Below are positions 21,511-31,791 of a stretch of DNA of 64,000 bases, one piece after another. The notes beneath the pieces were generated by a model, which was given only the letters and a program-made list of their open reading frames with translations, was not told the DNA's origin and made no database searches. Source of the stretch: Alcanivorax profundi (GTDB taxonomy: Bacteria > Pseudomonadota > Gammaproteobacteria > Pseudomonadales > Alcanivoracaceae); NCBI RefSeq assembly GCF_003597125.1, contig NZ_QYYA01000002.1, forward strand, positions 496,001-560,000. Direction: 5' to 3'. Made by a program: the position numbers and the translations under genes. The first letter of the stretch is position 1. The number at the start of each line of letters is the position of its first letter.

Positions 21511-22363
21511 GGTTCACCTCCCCGGCAGCGGTAGTGTCGGCCAGCCCCATCACACGCAGGGCCTGCTCAAGTTGATGGTGCAAGCCCGCCAGACGGCGCT
21601 GCACCGTTGCCGCACTGGTTCCCAGCAGCGTGGCAATCTTGCGACTGGAGAGGCCGTCTTCGTAACTGAGCGACAGCAACAAACGATCGTCTGCCGTCAA
21701 AGCCAAACGCCTGATCAGCTCGTTCAGCACGTCTTCTTCATCAGACGGACCCGACCCCACGGTTGCATCAGCAGGATTCAGCAAGCGACCCAGCACGGCC
21801 AACGCGTGCTGATGTTGCGTGCGGGCCAGTGCCTGATCCACGCTGTCTCCGGCATCGTCAGGCAACTGCTCCAGCCCCAGCTCTGTCACACAACATTCCG
21901 AGAATCCCGGTTCACCACAGCGCGGAATACGCTGCTTGATCACCGCAATCGCCTCACGTACCAGTCCGTCGACAAACTCTTTACCCAACACCTGCATAAG
22001 GGTTTCCGGCCACTGACGCTCCAGACACAGCATCCGCCATAACCGAACCCAGGCCTGCCCCTTCTCCTGCAGCCATTGCGGGGGCCGGGGCCGCCCAAAA
22101 CGGCGACGGGCAAAATCTTCCATGGCTCGGCCAGCGACCGCATAGGCATACGTGGCCGGTGCGCTTTTTCCACCAAAAGCACGTAAACGCTGCCAATCCG
22201 CTTCGCTAAGCGCGTCCAGCATGGCCGCAGCGGCCTCTTCCGCCAGTGCCGGCTGGACAAACCGCTTTGCCGCCATACGGTCGAGCCCGGCAAGAAATGC
22301 CGGGTCCAGAATCACGGAAGACCAGTCCACCGGGATGTCGGACCTGTTTGCTGAAGTCATCAA
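21500..22363 (-). CDS. Divergent ECF-like RNA polymerase sigma factor
   Basis: 287 residues, longer than typical ECF factors (~180-200). The C-terminus is a convincing region 4 (LSLSYEDGLSSRKIATLLGT, then SAATVQRRLAGLHHQLEQAL), with the helix-turn-helix at about 236-262. The N-terminal half fits region 2 poorly; TYAYAVAGRAMEDFARRRFG at 71-90 may be region 2.3/2.4. An acidic linker of ~60 residues (QLPDDAGDSVDQALART; GSGPSDEEDVL) separates the parts. It overlaps the membrane protein gene and starts a three-gene set ending in the vWA lipoprotein. Confidence 0.72.
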   Translation of the reverse strand: MMTSANRSDIPVDWSSVILDPAFLAGLDRMAAKRFVQPALAEEAAAAMLDALSEADWQRLRAFGGKSAPATYAYAVAGRAMEDFARRRFGRPRPPQWLQEKGQAWVRLWRMLCLERQWPETLMQVLGKEFVDGLVREAIAVIKQRIPRCGEPGFSECCVTELGLEQLPDDAGDSVDQALARTQHQHALAVLGRLLNPADATVGSGPSDEEDVLNELIRRLALTADDRLLLSLSYEDGLSSRKIATLLGTSAATVQRRLAGLHHQLEQALRVMGLADTTAAGEVNLES

Positions 22364-22403
22364 GAGAAAGGAATCACGTTGCGATCAGTCACGTCGGGCT
22401 CCA

Positions 22404-23396
22404 TTAAACCCGCGGCACCGCCAGCACCGCAAAGGTATCGCCAATATTTACCCGGGCAGGATGCCGACGCCCCAGCAGCATGGCGTCATAGGGAGCGCGA
22501 TACTCCACCGGGGGTTGGCCGGTCCGCTCCAGCGAATACACCCGGGCAATCACCTCTCCCTGCTGCAGCCACTGGCCCAGCGTCACGGTGAATTCAAGAA
22601 TGCCCGCATGCTCGCTGACCCGGTAGGCGTCGCCATCCGGAATTTCCAGCGCTTGCGAGACGGCCTCCACGGGCTCGCCAGGCAGGATCCCGGCAAAGCG
22701 CAGCACGTTGTCCACCCCCTGCTCCGCCAACGCGACCGTCTCCGGCGTGGTGGTGCCGCCGCCACGCAGTTCGGTACTGATAAACACCTTGCCCTGGGCT
22801 TCCACCACACTGTCGAACAGCACCTCCCCTTCCAGTTCGGCCATGAACAGGGTGAAGGGCGCACCGAAGGCCGTGGCCCCCGCCAAACAGCGCGCCTCAA
22901 AGGCCTTGTCGTCCATGCGATGGGTCGCCGCGAAAGGCAGCAGATCCAGGGTGCGGCCCCCGGAATGGATATCCAGCACCACATCCGCCAGCGGCACCAG
23001 ATAACGGGTCAGGTAATCCGCCAGTTTTTCTGTCAGCGTCCCGGCGGGATTGCCGGGAAAACAGCGATTCAGGTTACCGCCATCCAGCGGCGAGGTGCGG
23101 CTACCATTGACCACCGCCGGATGATTGAGCATGGGAAGAATGATCACCCGGCCACGAATCTGCTCCGGCCGCAGACGATTGGCCAACTTGATCAGCGCGG
23201 TAATGCCCTCGTATTCATCACCGTGATTGCCCCCGGTCAACAGTGCGGTTGGCCCATCGCCATTGCGCACTACCGTGATGGGCGTCATCACATGCCCCCA
23301 GGCCGAGCCATCATGGGAATAGGGCAGTTTCAGAAAGCCGTGCTGAATGCCATCACGCTGGAATTCCACAGTGGCGCTGAGGGGACTGTTGCTCAT
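22404..23396 (-). CDS. Succinylglutamate desuccinylase/aspartoacylase family hydrolase
   Basis: 330 residues. The zinc carboxypeptidase-like fold shows GGNHGDEYEG (His and Glu ligands), NLNRCFPGNPAGT (substrate) and LDIHSGG (third zinc ligand). Family members cleave N-acyl or N-succinyl amino acids. No arginine-succinyltransferase genes lie nearby, so it is unlikely to be AstE itself; N-alpha-acetyl diaminobutyrate deacetylase (DoeB) and related enzymes share this family. I chose ATG at 23396; an in-frame GTG lies four codons upstream. Confidence 0.85.
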   Translation of the reverse strand: MSNSPLSATVEFQRDGIQHGFLKLPYSHDGSAWGHVMTPITVVRNGDGPTALLTGGNHGDEYEGITALIKLANRLRPEQIRGRVIILPMLNHPAVVNGSRTSPLDGGNLNRCFPGNPAGTLTEKLADYLTRYLVPLADVVLDIHSGGRTLDLLPFAATHRMDDKAFEARCLAGATAFGAPFTLFMAELEGEVLFDSVVEAQGKVFISTELRGGGTTTPETVALAEQGVDNVLRFAGILPGEPVEAVSQALEIPDGDAYRVSEHAGILEFTVTLGQWLQQGEVIARVYSLERTGQPPVEYRAPYDAMLLGRRHPARVNIGDTFAVLAVPRV

Positions 23397-23520
23397 GCAG
23401 AAGGACACCCGTTACTGGACAGTGTCGCCATATTGCGCCTTTCCATGTTTACTTTCACCGGGTTTGGCTGTCATCACGATGACGAAATCTGTATCCGCCA
23501 GCCGCCTTGAGACAGAAAAG

Positions 23521-23534
23521 TTGATCTGCATCAA
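23521..23534 (+). promoter_or_regulatory. Perfect FNR/Anr box
   Basis: TTGATCTGCATCAA equals the FNR/Anr consensus TTGAT-N4-ATCAA without mismatch. Its centre is about 59 bases upstream of the ATG at 23587, so a class II promoter (box at -41.5) would start transcription near 23569 and leave a short leader with GGAGG. The -10 region is not distinctive. Confidence 0.75.
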
Positions 23535-23586
23535 AACTGGCAAGTTCTGCTTGATTAGCCTGAGGCGAATCAATGGAGGACACCCT

Positions 23587-25321
<1,735 letters not shown>

Positions 25322-25431
25322 GGCTGCGGGCGCGCCAGACTGGACTGATCAAGCTTTCGCCATTAAAATCCCCGCCTTGCGAATTTGAGTTGGTGTTGCC
25401 CGGTGGTGGCACCCGCCTGTAGGAGAACAGC

Positions 25432-25695
25432 ATGGCCCGTGTAACCGTTGAAGATTGCCTGGAACAACTGGATAACCGCTTCGAGCTGGTGCTGGTGGCA
25501 GGCAAACGCGCCCGCCAACTGCAGACCGGTGGCAAAGAGCCCCGCGTCGCCTGGGAAAACGACAAGCCCACCGTAGTGGCCCTGCGTGAAATCGCTGAAG
25601 GTCACGTCACGGCCGAATCCGTGGACAGCCCCATGGCTGACCGCAGCGCCGACGTGGACGAGCTGGCACTGCTGACCCAGTCTTTCGGCGAATAA
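25432..25695 (+). CDS. rpoZ: RNA polymerase omega subunit
   Basis: 87 residues: [20 protein letters not shown], then AGKRARQL and [15 protein letters not shown], all omega signatures. It helps assemble the beta-prime subunit and forms part of a ppGpp binding site in E. coli, fitting its position between gmk and spoT. GGAG lies before the ATG. Confidence 0.97.
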   Translation: MARVTVEDCLEQLDNRFELVLVAGKRARQLQTGGKEPRVAWENDKPTVVALREIAEGHVTAESVDSPMADRSADVDELALLTQSFGE

Positions 25696-25712
25696 GCGCG
25701 CCATCTTTGCCC

Positions 25713-25759
25713 TCCTGCGCACCCGCGCAGGAGCGGAAACAGGAAGGCACCTGCCTTCC
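25713..25759 (+). other. Two tandem hairpins between rpoZ and spoT
   Basis: TCCTGCGC/GCGCAGGA (8-bp stem, loop ACCC) is followed 9 bases later by GGAAGGC/GCCTTCC (7-bp stem, 4-base loop). No T tract follows. They may process or partly terminate the gmk-rpoZ transcript before spoT. Confidence 0.5.
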
Positions 25760-25902
25760 CGATGCCTGCATTTCCCTGATAGTTATTCCCTCTGCGGGTT
25801 ATCACCCGTTGCATGTCTCCTTGTCATAGACAAAACCTGCCCTCAAATCTAAGCTAACAGGTACTTCTTACTTGCTACTCGCCAAGGGCGTGACGAGGCC
25901 TT

Positions 25903-28014
25903 TTGCCCACGATTCATAACCTGGAAAAACGGTTACGCAGTTATCTGGACGACGAGCAGATCGCCCAGGTCGTACGCGCTTACCATTTCGCCGAGCAGGC
26001 CCATGAAGGCCAGTACCGGCGCACCGGGGACCCTTACATCACCCACCCTCTGGCCGTGGCCAACATTCTCACGGACATGCACATGGACCATGCCTCGCTC
26101 ATGGCGGCCATGCTGCACGATGTGATCGAAGATACCGGCATCAGCAAGGAACAACTGGCCGAGGAATTCAGCGAAGAAGTGGCCGAGCTGGTCGATGGCG
26201 TCTCCAAGATTGCCCAGATCAAGTTCGAATCGAAGGCCGAACAGCAAGCGGAAAACCTGCGCAAGATGATGCTGGCCATGACCCGGGATATCCGGGTCAT
26301 TCTGATCAAGCTGGCCGATCGTCTGCACAACATGCGCACCCTGCATGTCATGCGTGCTGAAAAACGCCGCCGTATCGCCACAGAAACCCTGGAAATCTAC
26401 GCCCCCATCGCCTTCCGGCTGGGCATGTACAACATGCGCGTGGAGTACGAGGACCTGGCGTTCCATGCCATTCACCCCATGCGCGCCAAGCTGATTGGCC
26501 AGGCGGTGAAGAAGGCCCGTGGCAATCGCAAGGAAATCCTCACCACCATCAAGACCAGCCTCGAGCACTGCCTGGAAGAAGAAGGCATCGAAGCCCGGGT
26601 CCTGGGTCGCGAGAAGCACCTGTTCAGCATCTATTCGAAGATGAAAGAACAGCACAAACCGTTCGCGGACATCATGGATGTGTTCGGTTTCCGCATCATC
26701 GTCGACCGGGTAGACACCTGCTACCGGGTACTGGGGGCGGTGCACAATTACTTCACGCCGATCCCCGGTCGCTTCAAGGATTACATCGCCATCCCCAAGG
26801 CCAATGGCTATCAGAGCCTGCACACCACCCTCAAGGCGCGCTCCGGCATTCCGCTGGAAATGCAGATCCGCACCGAGGAAATGGAGGCCATGGCCAACAA
26901 CGGCATCGCCGCCCACTGGCTGTACAAGTCCGACGGCGAACCGGGCACGCCCACCCACAGCCGCACCCAGAGCTGGATGCAGCGCCTGCTGGAACTGCAG
27001 CAGAAGACCGGTAACTCCATGGAGTTTATCGAGAATGTGAAGGTGGACCTGTTCCCGGACGAAGCCTATATATTCACCCCCAAGGGGGACATCAAGGAGC
27101 TGCCCGGCGGGGCCACCGCGGTGGATTTTGCCTACGCCGTGCACACCAAGGTGGGCAACAAGTGCGTGGCGGCCCGTATCGACGGCAAGCTCGCCGCGCT
27201 GTCCACGCCACTGGAATCGGGGCAGACCGTCAAGATCATCACCGCCCCCAATGCCACCCCCAACCCGGCCTGGCTCAACTTTGTCGTCACCGGCAAGGCG
27301 CGCACCAACATTCGCCACTTCCTGAAGCACCAACAACGCGAAGATGCCGTGGAGCTGGGGCAGCGACTACTGGAAAAAGCCCTGCACAGCTACGACATGG
27401 GCCTGGATGATCTGCCCATCGAACGGGTGGTCAGCGAACTGGCCGGCAACGGCTATGTGGAGCTGGACGACCTGCTGGAAGATATCGGTATCGGTAACCG
27501 ACTGGCACCGCTGGTGGCCCGCAAGCTGGCGGGCGCCCGCGACGATGACGAACGCCAGCATGAAGACGATCGCCGCCCTCTCGCAATCCGCGGCAGCGAA
27601 GGCTTGATGGTCAGCTATGCCAAGTGCTGTTATCCACTGCCCGGCGACACCATTATCGGCCACCTCAGTGCAGGCCGGGGCATCGTGGTCCACCGCGACA
27701 CCTGCAAGAACCTGCTGGCCGAAATGCGTAACGCCCCGGAAAAATGCATTGCGCTGAGCTGGGACAAGGACGTGGAGCAGGAATTCACCGCGGCGCTGCG
27801 CATCGAGCTGATCAACAAACGGGGGGTACTTGCCACTCTGGCCAACAGCGTGTCCGAACTGGGCTCCAATATCGACACCATCGACATGGCAGAAAAAGAC
27901 CCCACCCTCACCACACTGAACGTGTCCATGACGGTGAAAGACCGTATCCACCTGGCCCGCATCATCAAGAAACTTAGAACCCTGGACAGCATCGTCCGAA
28001 TTCATCGCCTTTGA
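25903..28014 (+). CDS. spoT: Bifunctional (p)ppGpp synthetase/hydrolase
   Basis: 703 residues. The HD hydrolase is near 20-160 (HDVIEDTG; LADRLHNMRTL), the synthetase near 230-350 (DVFGFRIIVD; RFKDYIAIPKANGYQSLHTT), then TGS (IFTPKGDIKELPGGATAVDF) and a C-terminal ACT domain (RIELINKRGVLATLANSV). Both active-site sets look intact. It makes and degrades the stringent alarmone. The start is TTG at 25903: GAGG lies 4-5 bases upstream and MPTIHNLEKRLRSYL aligns with the Pseudomonas SpoT start. A BIME-type repeat lies 21 bases after the stop. Confidence 0.96.
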   Translation: MPTIHNLEKRLRSYLDDEQIAQVVRAYHFAEQAHEGQYRRTGDPYITHPLAVANILTDMHMDHASLMAAMLHDVIEDTGISKEQLAEEFSEEVAELVDGVSKIAQIKFESKAEQQAENLRKMMLAMTRDIRVILIKLADRLHNMRTLHVMRAEKRRRIATETLEIYAPIAFRLGMYNMRVEYEDLAFHAIHPMRAKLIGQAVKKARGNRKEILTTIKTSLEHCLEEEGIEARVLGREKHLFSIYSKMKEQHKPFADIMDVFGFRIIVDRVDTCYRVLGAVHNYFTPIPGRFKDYIAIPKANGYQSLHTTLKARSGIPLEMQIRTEEMEAMANNGIAAHWLYKSDGEPGTPTHSRTQSWMQRLLELQQKTGNSMEFIENVKVDLFPDEAYIFTPKGDIKELPGGATAVDFAYAVHTKVGNKCVAARIDGKLAALSTPLESGQTVKIITAPNATPNPAWLNFVVTGKARTNIRHFLKHQQREDAVELGQRLLEKALHSYDMGLDDLPIERVVSELAGNGYVELDDLLEDIGIGNRLAPLVARKLAGARDDDERQHEDDRRPLAIRGSEGLMVSYAKCCYPLPGDTIIGHLSAGRGIVVHRDTCKNLLAEMRNAPEKCIALSWDKDVEQEFTAALRIELINKRGVLATLANSVSELGSNIDTIDMAEKDPTLTTLNVSMTVKDRIHLARIIKKLRTLDSIVRIHRL

Positions 28015-28034
28015 GGTCGCTGAATCCTGTGCCC

Positions 28035-28106
28035 CTGTGGGAGCTTGCCTGCAAGCGATGTCATACATCCAATACAGCAAATCGCTTGCAGGCAAGCTCC
28101 CCACAG
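28035..28106. repeat. REP pair (BIME) between spoT and ridA
   Basis: Two inverted copies of the REP unit (28035-28059 and 28081-28106) are complementary over 25 bp apart from one extra C, with a 21-base spacer. As RNA this would be a very stable hairpin just after spoT, which could stabilise the transcript end. The same unit recurs at 29118, 29245, 30083, 32064 and, in variant form, at 32108 and 42255-42375. Confidence 0.85.
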
Positions 28107-28212
28107 CAGGGATGTGGGCGGTATTGCGTGCCGGCGGGCGGCATGCCAGCATAGCCGCTTCCTTATTTCGCCTGACGGCCATGGCCGGGGCTCAACCGAC
28201 GAAGAACGCATC

Positions 28213-28599
28213 ATGTCTAACCATTCCGTCATCAGCACCGACAAGGCACCGCAAGCCATTGGCACCTACTCCCAGGCCATCAAGGCCGGCTCTACCGTTT
28301 ATCTGTCTGGCCAGATTCCCCTGGTTCCGGACACCATGGAGCTGGTGGAAGGTGACATGGAAGCGCAGATCGAGCAGGTCTTCAGCAACCTGACGGCAGT
28401 CTGCGAAGCCGCTGGTGGCAACCTGCAGGACATCGTGAAACTGAATATCTTCCTCACTGATCTGAGCCACTTCGCCCTGGTGAACGAAGTCATGGCACGC
28501 CACTTCAAGCAGCCCTACCCAGCCCGAGCCGCCATCGGCGTCGCCGCGCTGCCCAAGGGCGCCCAGGTGGAAATGGACGGGATCATGGATATCGCCTGA
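28213..28599 (+). CDS. ridA: RidA family reactive intermediate deaminase
   Basis: 128 residues, typical of YjgF/YER057c/UK114. Motifs [27 protein letters not shown], the [10 protein letters not shown] helix, [12 protein letters not shown] and [20 protein letters not shown] include the conserved arginine that binds substrate. RidA hydrolyses 2-aminoacrylate and related enamines. It follows spoT here as in Pseudomonas. Start ATG at 28213. Confidence 0.95.
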   Translation: MSNHSVISTDKAPQAIGTYSQAIKAGSTVYLSGQIPLVPDTMELVEGDMEAQIEQVFSNLTAVCEAAGGNLQDIVKLNIFLTDLSHFALVNEVMARHFKQPYPARAAIGVAALPKGAQVEMDGIMDIA

Positions 28600-28623
28600 G
28601 CCTTACCCGCACACACCGGAGTA

Positions 28624-28655
28624 AACGCCCGCTTCGCGCGGGCGTTGTTGTTTTC
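28624..28655 (+). terminator. Terminator after ridA
   Basis: AACGCCCGC and GCGGGCGTT form a 9-bp stem with a TTCGC loop, followed by the T-rich GTTGTTTT. It lies 25 bases after the ridA stop. Confidence 0.85.
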
Positions 28656-28805
28656 GGCCCACAGGATGAACGGCGTTCCTCCATTAAGACCAACGCAGGG
28701 GGGACAGCTCCGTTGAAAAAGCGCAATATCAATAACGCAATGCCAAGGACAGGAGTCCGCAGCAGCGGCATCAAAGCGTAATCACATCAAGCAAGGGAGA
28801 GCGAT

Positions 28806-29042
28806 ATGGATACCGCCACCCATGACCTGAACACCCTGTTTGCCCAGCTTGGCCTGGCCAACAGTGATGACGATATCGAAGAGTTCATTCACCAACATGG
28901 TGGGCAGCTGGCTGACAGCATGCACCTTCATCAAGCCCCATTCTGGAACCCCTCCCAGTCGAAATTCCTGGCAGAGGCCGTGCGCGAAGATGCGGATTGG
29001 GCAGAAGTGGTGGACTCGCTCAGCGCCCTGTTAAGACATTGA
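28806..29042 (+). CDS. DUF2789 family protein
   Basis: 78 residues, acidic: TLFAQLGLANSDDDIEEFIH is followed by the family signature HLHQAPFWNPSQSKFLAEAV and DADWAEVVDSLSALLR. DUF2789 proteins are small cytoplasmic proteins of unknown function in gammaproteobacteria. GGGAG lies 6 bases before the ATG. It stands alone between the ridA terminator and a tandem repeat. Confidence 0.85.
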   Translation: MDTATHDLNTLFAQLGLANSDDDIEEFIHQHGGQLADSMHLHQAPFWNPSQSKFLAEAVREDADWAEVVDSLSALLRH

Positions 29043-29048
29043 AGGGGC

Positions 29049-29104
29049 AGCTTTGAGCTTTGAGCTTTGAGCTTTGAGCTTTGAGCTTTGAGCTTTGAGC
29101 TTTC
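29049..29104. repeat. Seven-copy AGCTTTG tandem repeat
   Basis: The 7-bp unit AGCTTTG is repeated seven times without error from 29049 to 29097, and a further copy ends in C instead of G. It begins seven bases after the DUF2789 stop. A perfect short array suggests recent slippage. Confidence 0.95.
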
Positions 29105-29117
29105 AAAAGCATCCCCG

Positions 29118-29269
29118 CTGTGGGAGCTTGCCTGCAAGCGATCGGAGCCTTGGCGAAGGTAAAGATTCCAGAAACGAGTGATGAGTAGCGGGTTTCGAAA
29201 GGCAAAACACTCGCAACTCAACTGCAAACCTCGCTATCGCTCGGATCGCTTGCAGGCAAGCTCCTACAG
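29118..29269. repeat. Inverted REP pair around a 102-base spacer
   Basis: REP unit CTGTGGGAGCTTGCCTGCAA followed by GCGAT at 29118-29142, and the inverted unit at 29245-29269 (one change: CTACAG for CCACAG). Same family as at 28035-28106. Confidence 0.85.
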
Positions 29270-29359
29270 AGGCAGCCCCGAAGTGGGTGCGCGAGCACTG
29301 TCTTGTTTTGTGTGGCACAGCCTCAATTCGCGTTGCAGCTTGAAACTTGAAGCTTGTAT

Positions 29360-29941
29360 CTACCCGATCGGCAGCAACAATAGAACTCTGTCGAAAAACA
29401 GGCAGTACAACGCAATAGGTATCGGTAACCCAATCAGGGTACCGACAAGATAGGGGCGCAGAGGCACACCGCTGAGCCCCAGGGTGTAATTCAACGCGGG
29501 CATGGTCTGAAGCAGGATCCGCAGCAGTGCCACGCTGCGAATCGGGTGGGTATCCAGCCGGGCCAGAATACTCTTCGCCCAGGGATTGTTGATTTCTCTC
29601 AGGGCATTACCACCCAGCCCACGCACCAGCGTGAAGGTGACCAGGCATGACGTAACCGCCGCCAGATAGGTAACCAGCCCCCCCATCACGGTACCCAGCG
29701 CAAGGATCGCCGCCACAAGGAAAATCCAGCCGGGCAGCTGAATCAGGTTACCGATCACAAACACCAGCACAAAGGCGAGCACACCCGTGACCGGATTGGC
29801 TTCAAGCTGGGCACGCAGAAAGGATACCGACATCTGCTCCCGCAGGCCGCTAAGCTCAACCGTGATCAGCACCAGTGCCACGATCATGACGAGCATGATC
29901 AATCGACGATAGCGCGTGAGCGTGAGTGAAGAGAGTGACAT
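29360..29941 (-). CDS. TVP38/TMEM64 (DedA-like VTT) membrane protein
   Basis: About 193 residues with five or six hydrophobic segments. The VTT core is visible: FVIGNLIQLPGWIFLVAAIL, then LALGTVMGGLVTYLAAV, and RILLQTMPALNYTLGLSGVP. Family members are linked to lipid scrambling or envelope homeostasis; a substrate cannot be assigned. The start is uncertain: ATG at 29941, ATG at 29956 and GTG at 29995 are all possible and none has a clear ribosome site. The gene stands alone. Confidence 0.78.
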   Translation of the reverse strand: MSLSSLTLTRYRRLIMLVMIVALVLITVELSGLREQMSVSFLRAQLEANPVTGVLAFVLVFVIGNLIQLPGWIFLVAAILALGTVMGGLVTYLAAVTSCLVTFTLVRGLGGNALREINNPWAKSILARLDTHPIRSVALLRILLQTMPALNYTLGLSGVPLRPYLVGTLIGLPIPIALYCLFFDRVLLLLPIG

Positions 29942-30082
29942 GGGCACGACAAGCATCCTGATTGCAGTCAGCCGTGAGTGTACCCCATTGGCCACGGGAG
30001 AGAATGTGAAGGCAGCATGACCCTGTCACTGACAGCGCCTCTCAGTCAGCCCCCGTCGCCTACAGGCAGGGCAACCTGCCCC

Positions 30083-30107
30083 CTGTGGGAGCTTGCCTGC
30101 AAGCGAT
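30083..30107. repeat. Single REP unit downstream of purK
   Basis: A perfect copy of the 25-base REP unit (CTGTGGGAGCTTGCCTGCAA-GCGAT) about 40 bases after the purK stop. It is preceded by a small GCAGG/CCTGC hairpin. Confidence 0.85.
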
Positions 30108-30148
30108 TAAAGTGTTGAGCCAGCTGCCGCAAGGCAAAAGCCAGGCGA

Positions 30149-31255
30149 TCAGCCCAGCCCCAGCTCGGAATCCAGGACCGCCTGATAGCCTTCCGGAAGC
30201 ACGTCGGCCCAGGCATCCAGGCCCTTTCGTAACCCTTCCAGAGTATCCGCCACCAGGTTGGCATGGCCCACCTTGCGGCCCGGTCGCACGCTCTTTCCGT
30301 ACCAGTGCACCACACCCGGGTGTTGCAACCAGGCGCTTTCGAAAGGCGTGCCGATCAGGTTAACCATGGCAGAGGGGCCATGGACGTTGAGCGCGTGCAG
30401 CGGCACTCCGGCCAGGGCGTGGACGTGCAGGTCGAACTGGGACCAGTCCGCGCCTTCGTGAGTCCAGTGACCGGAGTTGTGGACCCGCGGGGCAATTTCG
30501 TTGACCATCAACTGGCCATCCACTTCGAAGAACTCCACCGCCATGACACCGGCGTAATCCAGTTCTTCCATGATGCCCTTGAGCATCTGTTCCGCTGGCT
30601 TCTGCAGATCGCTACAGGCATTGGCTGGTGCCAGACTCAGGCGCAGGATACCGTCCACATGCCAGTTGCGGGTCAGCGGGTAGAACAGGGTTTCGCCGCT
30701 AATACTGCGCGCCCCCACGATGGACAGTTCACGGCGGAAGGGAATCTTTTGCTCGATGATGGCTTTGCCGGCCAGCTCTGCCGCAGGCACGGAAGAGAGA
30801 TCACCCCCTTCGCCCACAATCCAGGTGCCACGACCGTCATAGCCGCCGGTGCGGGCTTTCACCACCACACCGCCAAACTGCGCGACAGCCGCCTGCAGAT
30901 CCTCTGCCTTGTCCAGGGTGACCCAGGGCGCGGTGGGGATGCCCAGCTTGTCGAGCATGGATTTCTGGGTGAAGCGATCCGGGATCACCTGCAGGGCACC
31001 GCGGGCCACGCAGCGGTCGCTTCTGGCCAGATCCGCCGACAGGCCCTCTTCCGGAAACGCTTCGCGCTCCACGGTAATCACCGGGTAACGCTCCTGGCAT
31101 TCTTCCCAGCTGACCGGTACCGCCAGATCAGAGGTGCCTGGCAGCAGCAGCGCTCGCTCCGGATCGTAACGGTCCACCACCAGCCCCAGCCGGGCTGCGG
31201 CCTCCGCCATCATCAGGCCAAGCTGGCCACCACCAAGAACGAGTACGCGATTCAT
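30149..31255 (-). CDS. purK: N5-carboxyaminoimidazole ribonucleotide synthase
   Basis: 368 residues. An ATP-grasp enzyme: MNRVLVLGGGQLGLMMAEAA at the N-terminus, VVKARTGGYDGRGTWIV for ATP, and VMAVEFFEVDGQLMVNEIAP with the metal ligands. It carboxylates AIR to N5-CAIR in purine synthesis, handing it to PurE encoded just upstream. ATG at 31255 begins at the conserved strand; an in-frame GTG lies six codons before. Confidence 0.95.
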   Translation of the reverse strand: MNRVLVLGGGQLGLMMAEAAARLGLVVDRYDPERALLLPGTSDLAVPVSWEECQERYPVITVEREAFPEEGLSADLARSDRCVARGALQVIPDRFTQKSMLDKLGIPTAPWVTLDKAEDLQAAVAQFGGVVVKARTGGYDGRGTWIVGEGGDLSSVPAAELAGKAIIEQKIPFRRELSIVGARSISGETLFYPLTRNWHVDGILRLSLAPANACSDLQKPAEQMLKGIMEELDYAGVMAVEFFEVDGQLMVNEIAPRVHNSGHWTHEGADWSQFDLHVHALAGVPLHALNVHGPSAMVNLIGTPFESAWLQHPGVVHWYGKSVRPGRKVGHANLVADTLEGLRKGLDAWADVLPEGYQAVLDSELGLG

Positions 31256-31299
31256 AGCAGATCCGTTAGTCACAAGCAGGGGCGAATTGAGGGTCGGGC

Positions 31300-31791
31300 C
31301 TAGCCCTGGCCCAGCTCCGCGTTGGCCAGCACCTCGTCAGCACGCGAGGCTTTCCATTCAGCAATCTTGTTCAGCAGCTCTGGATTCTCCGCTGCCAGCA
31401 TCTGCGACGCCAGCAGCCCGGCATTCCAGGCCCCGGCCGCGCCGATCGCCAAGGTACCCACCGCCACGCCCTTGGGCATCTGCACGATGGACAACAGGCT
31501 GTCCCAGCCAGACAGGGTCCGGCTTTTCACCGGCACACCGAGCACTGGCAGCGGGGTCAGGGCGGCGATCATGCCCGGCAGGTGAGCCGCACCACCGGCA
31601 CCGGCGATGATGACCTTGTAGCCGTTTTCGTGGGCACTTTTGGCGAAGTCGTACATGCGCTGGGGGGTGCGGTGGGCAGAGACCACCTCGGCTTTCCAGC
31701 CAACACCGAACTGGGTCAGGGCGTCACAGGCTTCTTTCATGGTTTCCCAATCGGATTGGGAGCCCATTACCACGGCAACCGGTGTACTCAT
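31300..31791 (-). CDS. purE: N5-carboxyaminoimidazole ribonucleotide mutase
   Basis: 163 residues. [32 protein letters not shown] and [20 protein letters not shown] are PurE class I motifs, including the catalytic histidine of SAHRTP. It converts N5-CAIR to CAIR. ATG at 31791 has GGAG 8 bases upstream; another ATG lies two codons earlier directly on the ribosome site. purE and purK form an operon with a 44-base gap. Confidence 0.96.
   Translation of the reverse strand: MSTPVAVVMGSQSDWETMKEACDALTQFGVGWKAEVVSAHRTPQRMYDFAKSAHENGYKVIIAGAGGAAHLPGMIAALTPLPVLGVPVKSRTLSGWDSLLSIVQMPKGVAVGTLAIGAAGAWNAGLLASQMLAAENPELLNKIAEWKASRADEVLANAELGQG

Larger units (their letters stand above)
29043..29359. other. 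Repeat-rich intergenic region
   Basis: About 317 bases without a gene. In order it holds the 7-bp tandem repeat (29049-29104), a REP unit (29118-29142), a degenerate CGAGT-rich stretch (29169-29222) that is related in inverted orientation to one at 34123-34195, an inverted REP unit (29245-29269), and a short AGCTTGAA-rich run near 29335-29358. Confidence 0.7.

Noticed and set aside
22404-23396. AstE (succinylglutamate desuccinylase) proper
   Set aside because: No other arginine-succinyltransferase pathway genes are nearby, so only the broader family is called.
22152-23510. 452-codon open frame on the plus strand
   Set aside because: Antisense to the end of the sigma factor and all of the aspartoacylase-like gene; arginine/glutamine-rich with no motif.
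25933-27336. 467-codon open frame on the minus strand
   Set aside because: It lies wholly antisense to spoT, whose domains are intact, and its translation has no recognisable domain. High GC makes such long antisense frames common.
28035-28106. Possible rho-independent terminator of spoT
   Set aside because: No T tract follows and the same sequence recurs in many gaps, so it is better described as a REP pair.
28931-29227. Minus-strand frame with repeated SSKLKAQ residues
   Set aside because: The repeats are only the AGCTTTG array read in frame; the rest is antisense to DUF2789.
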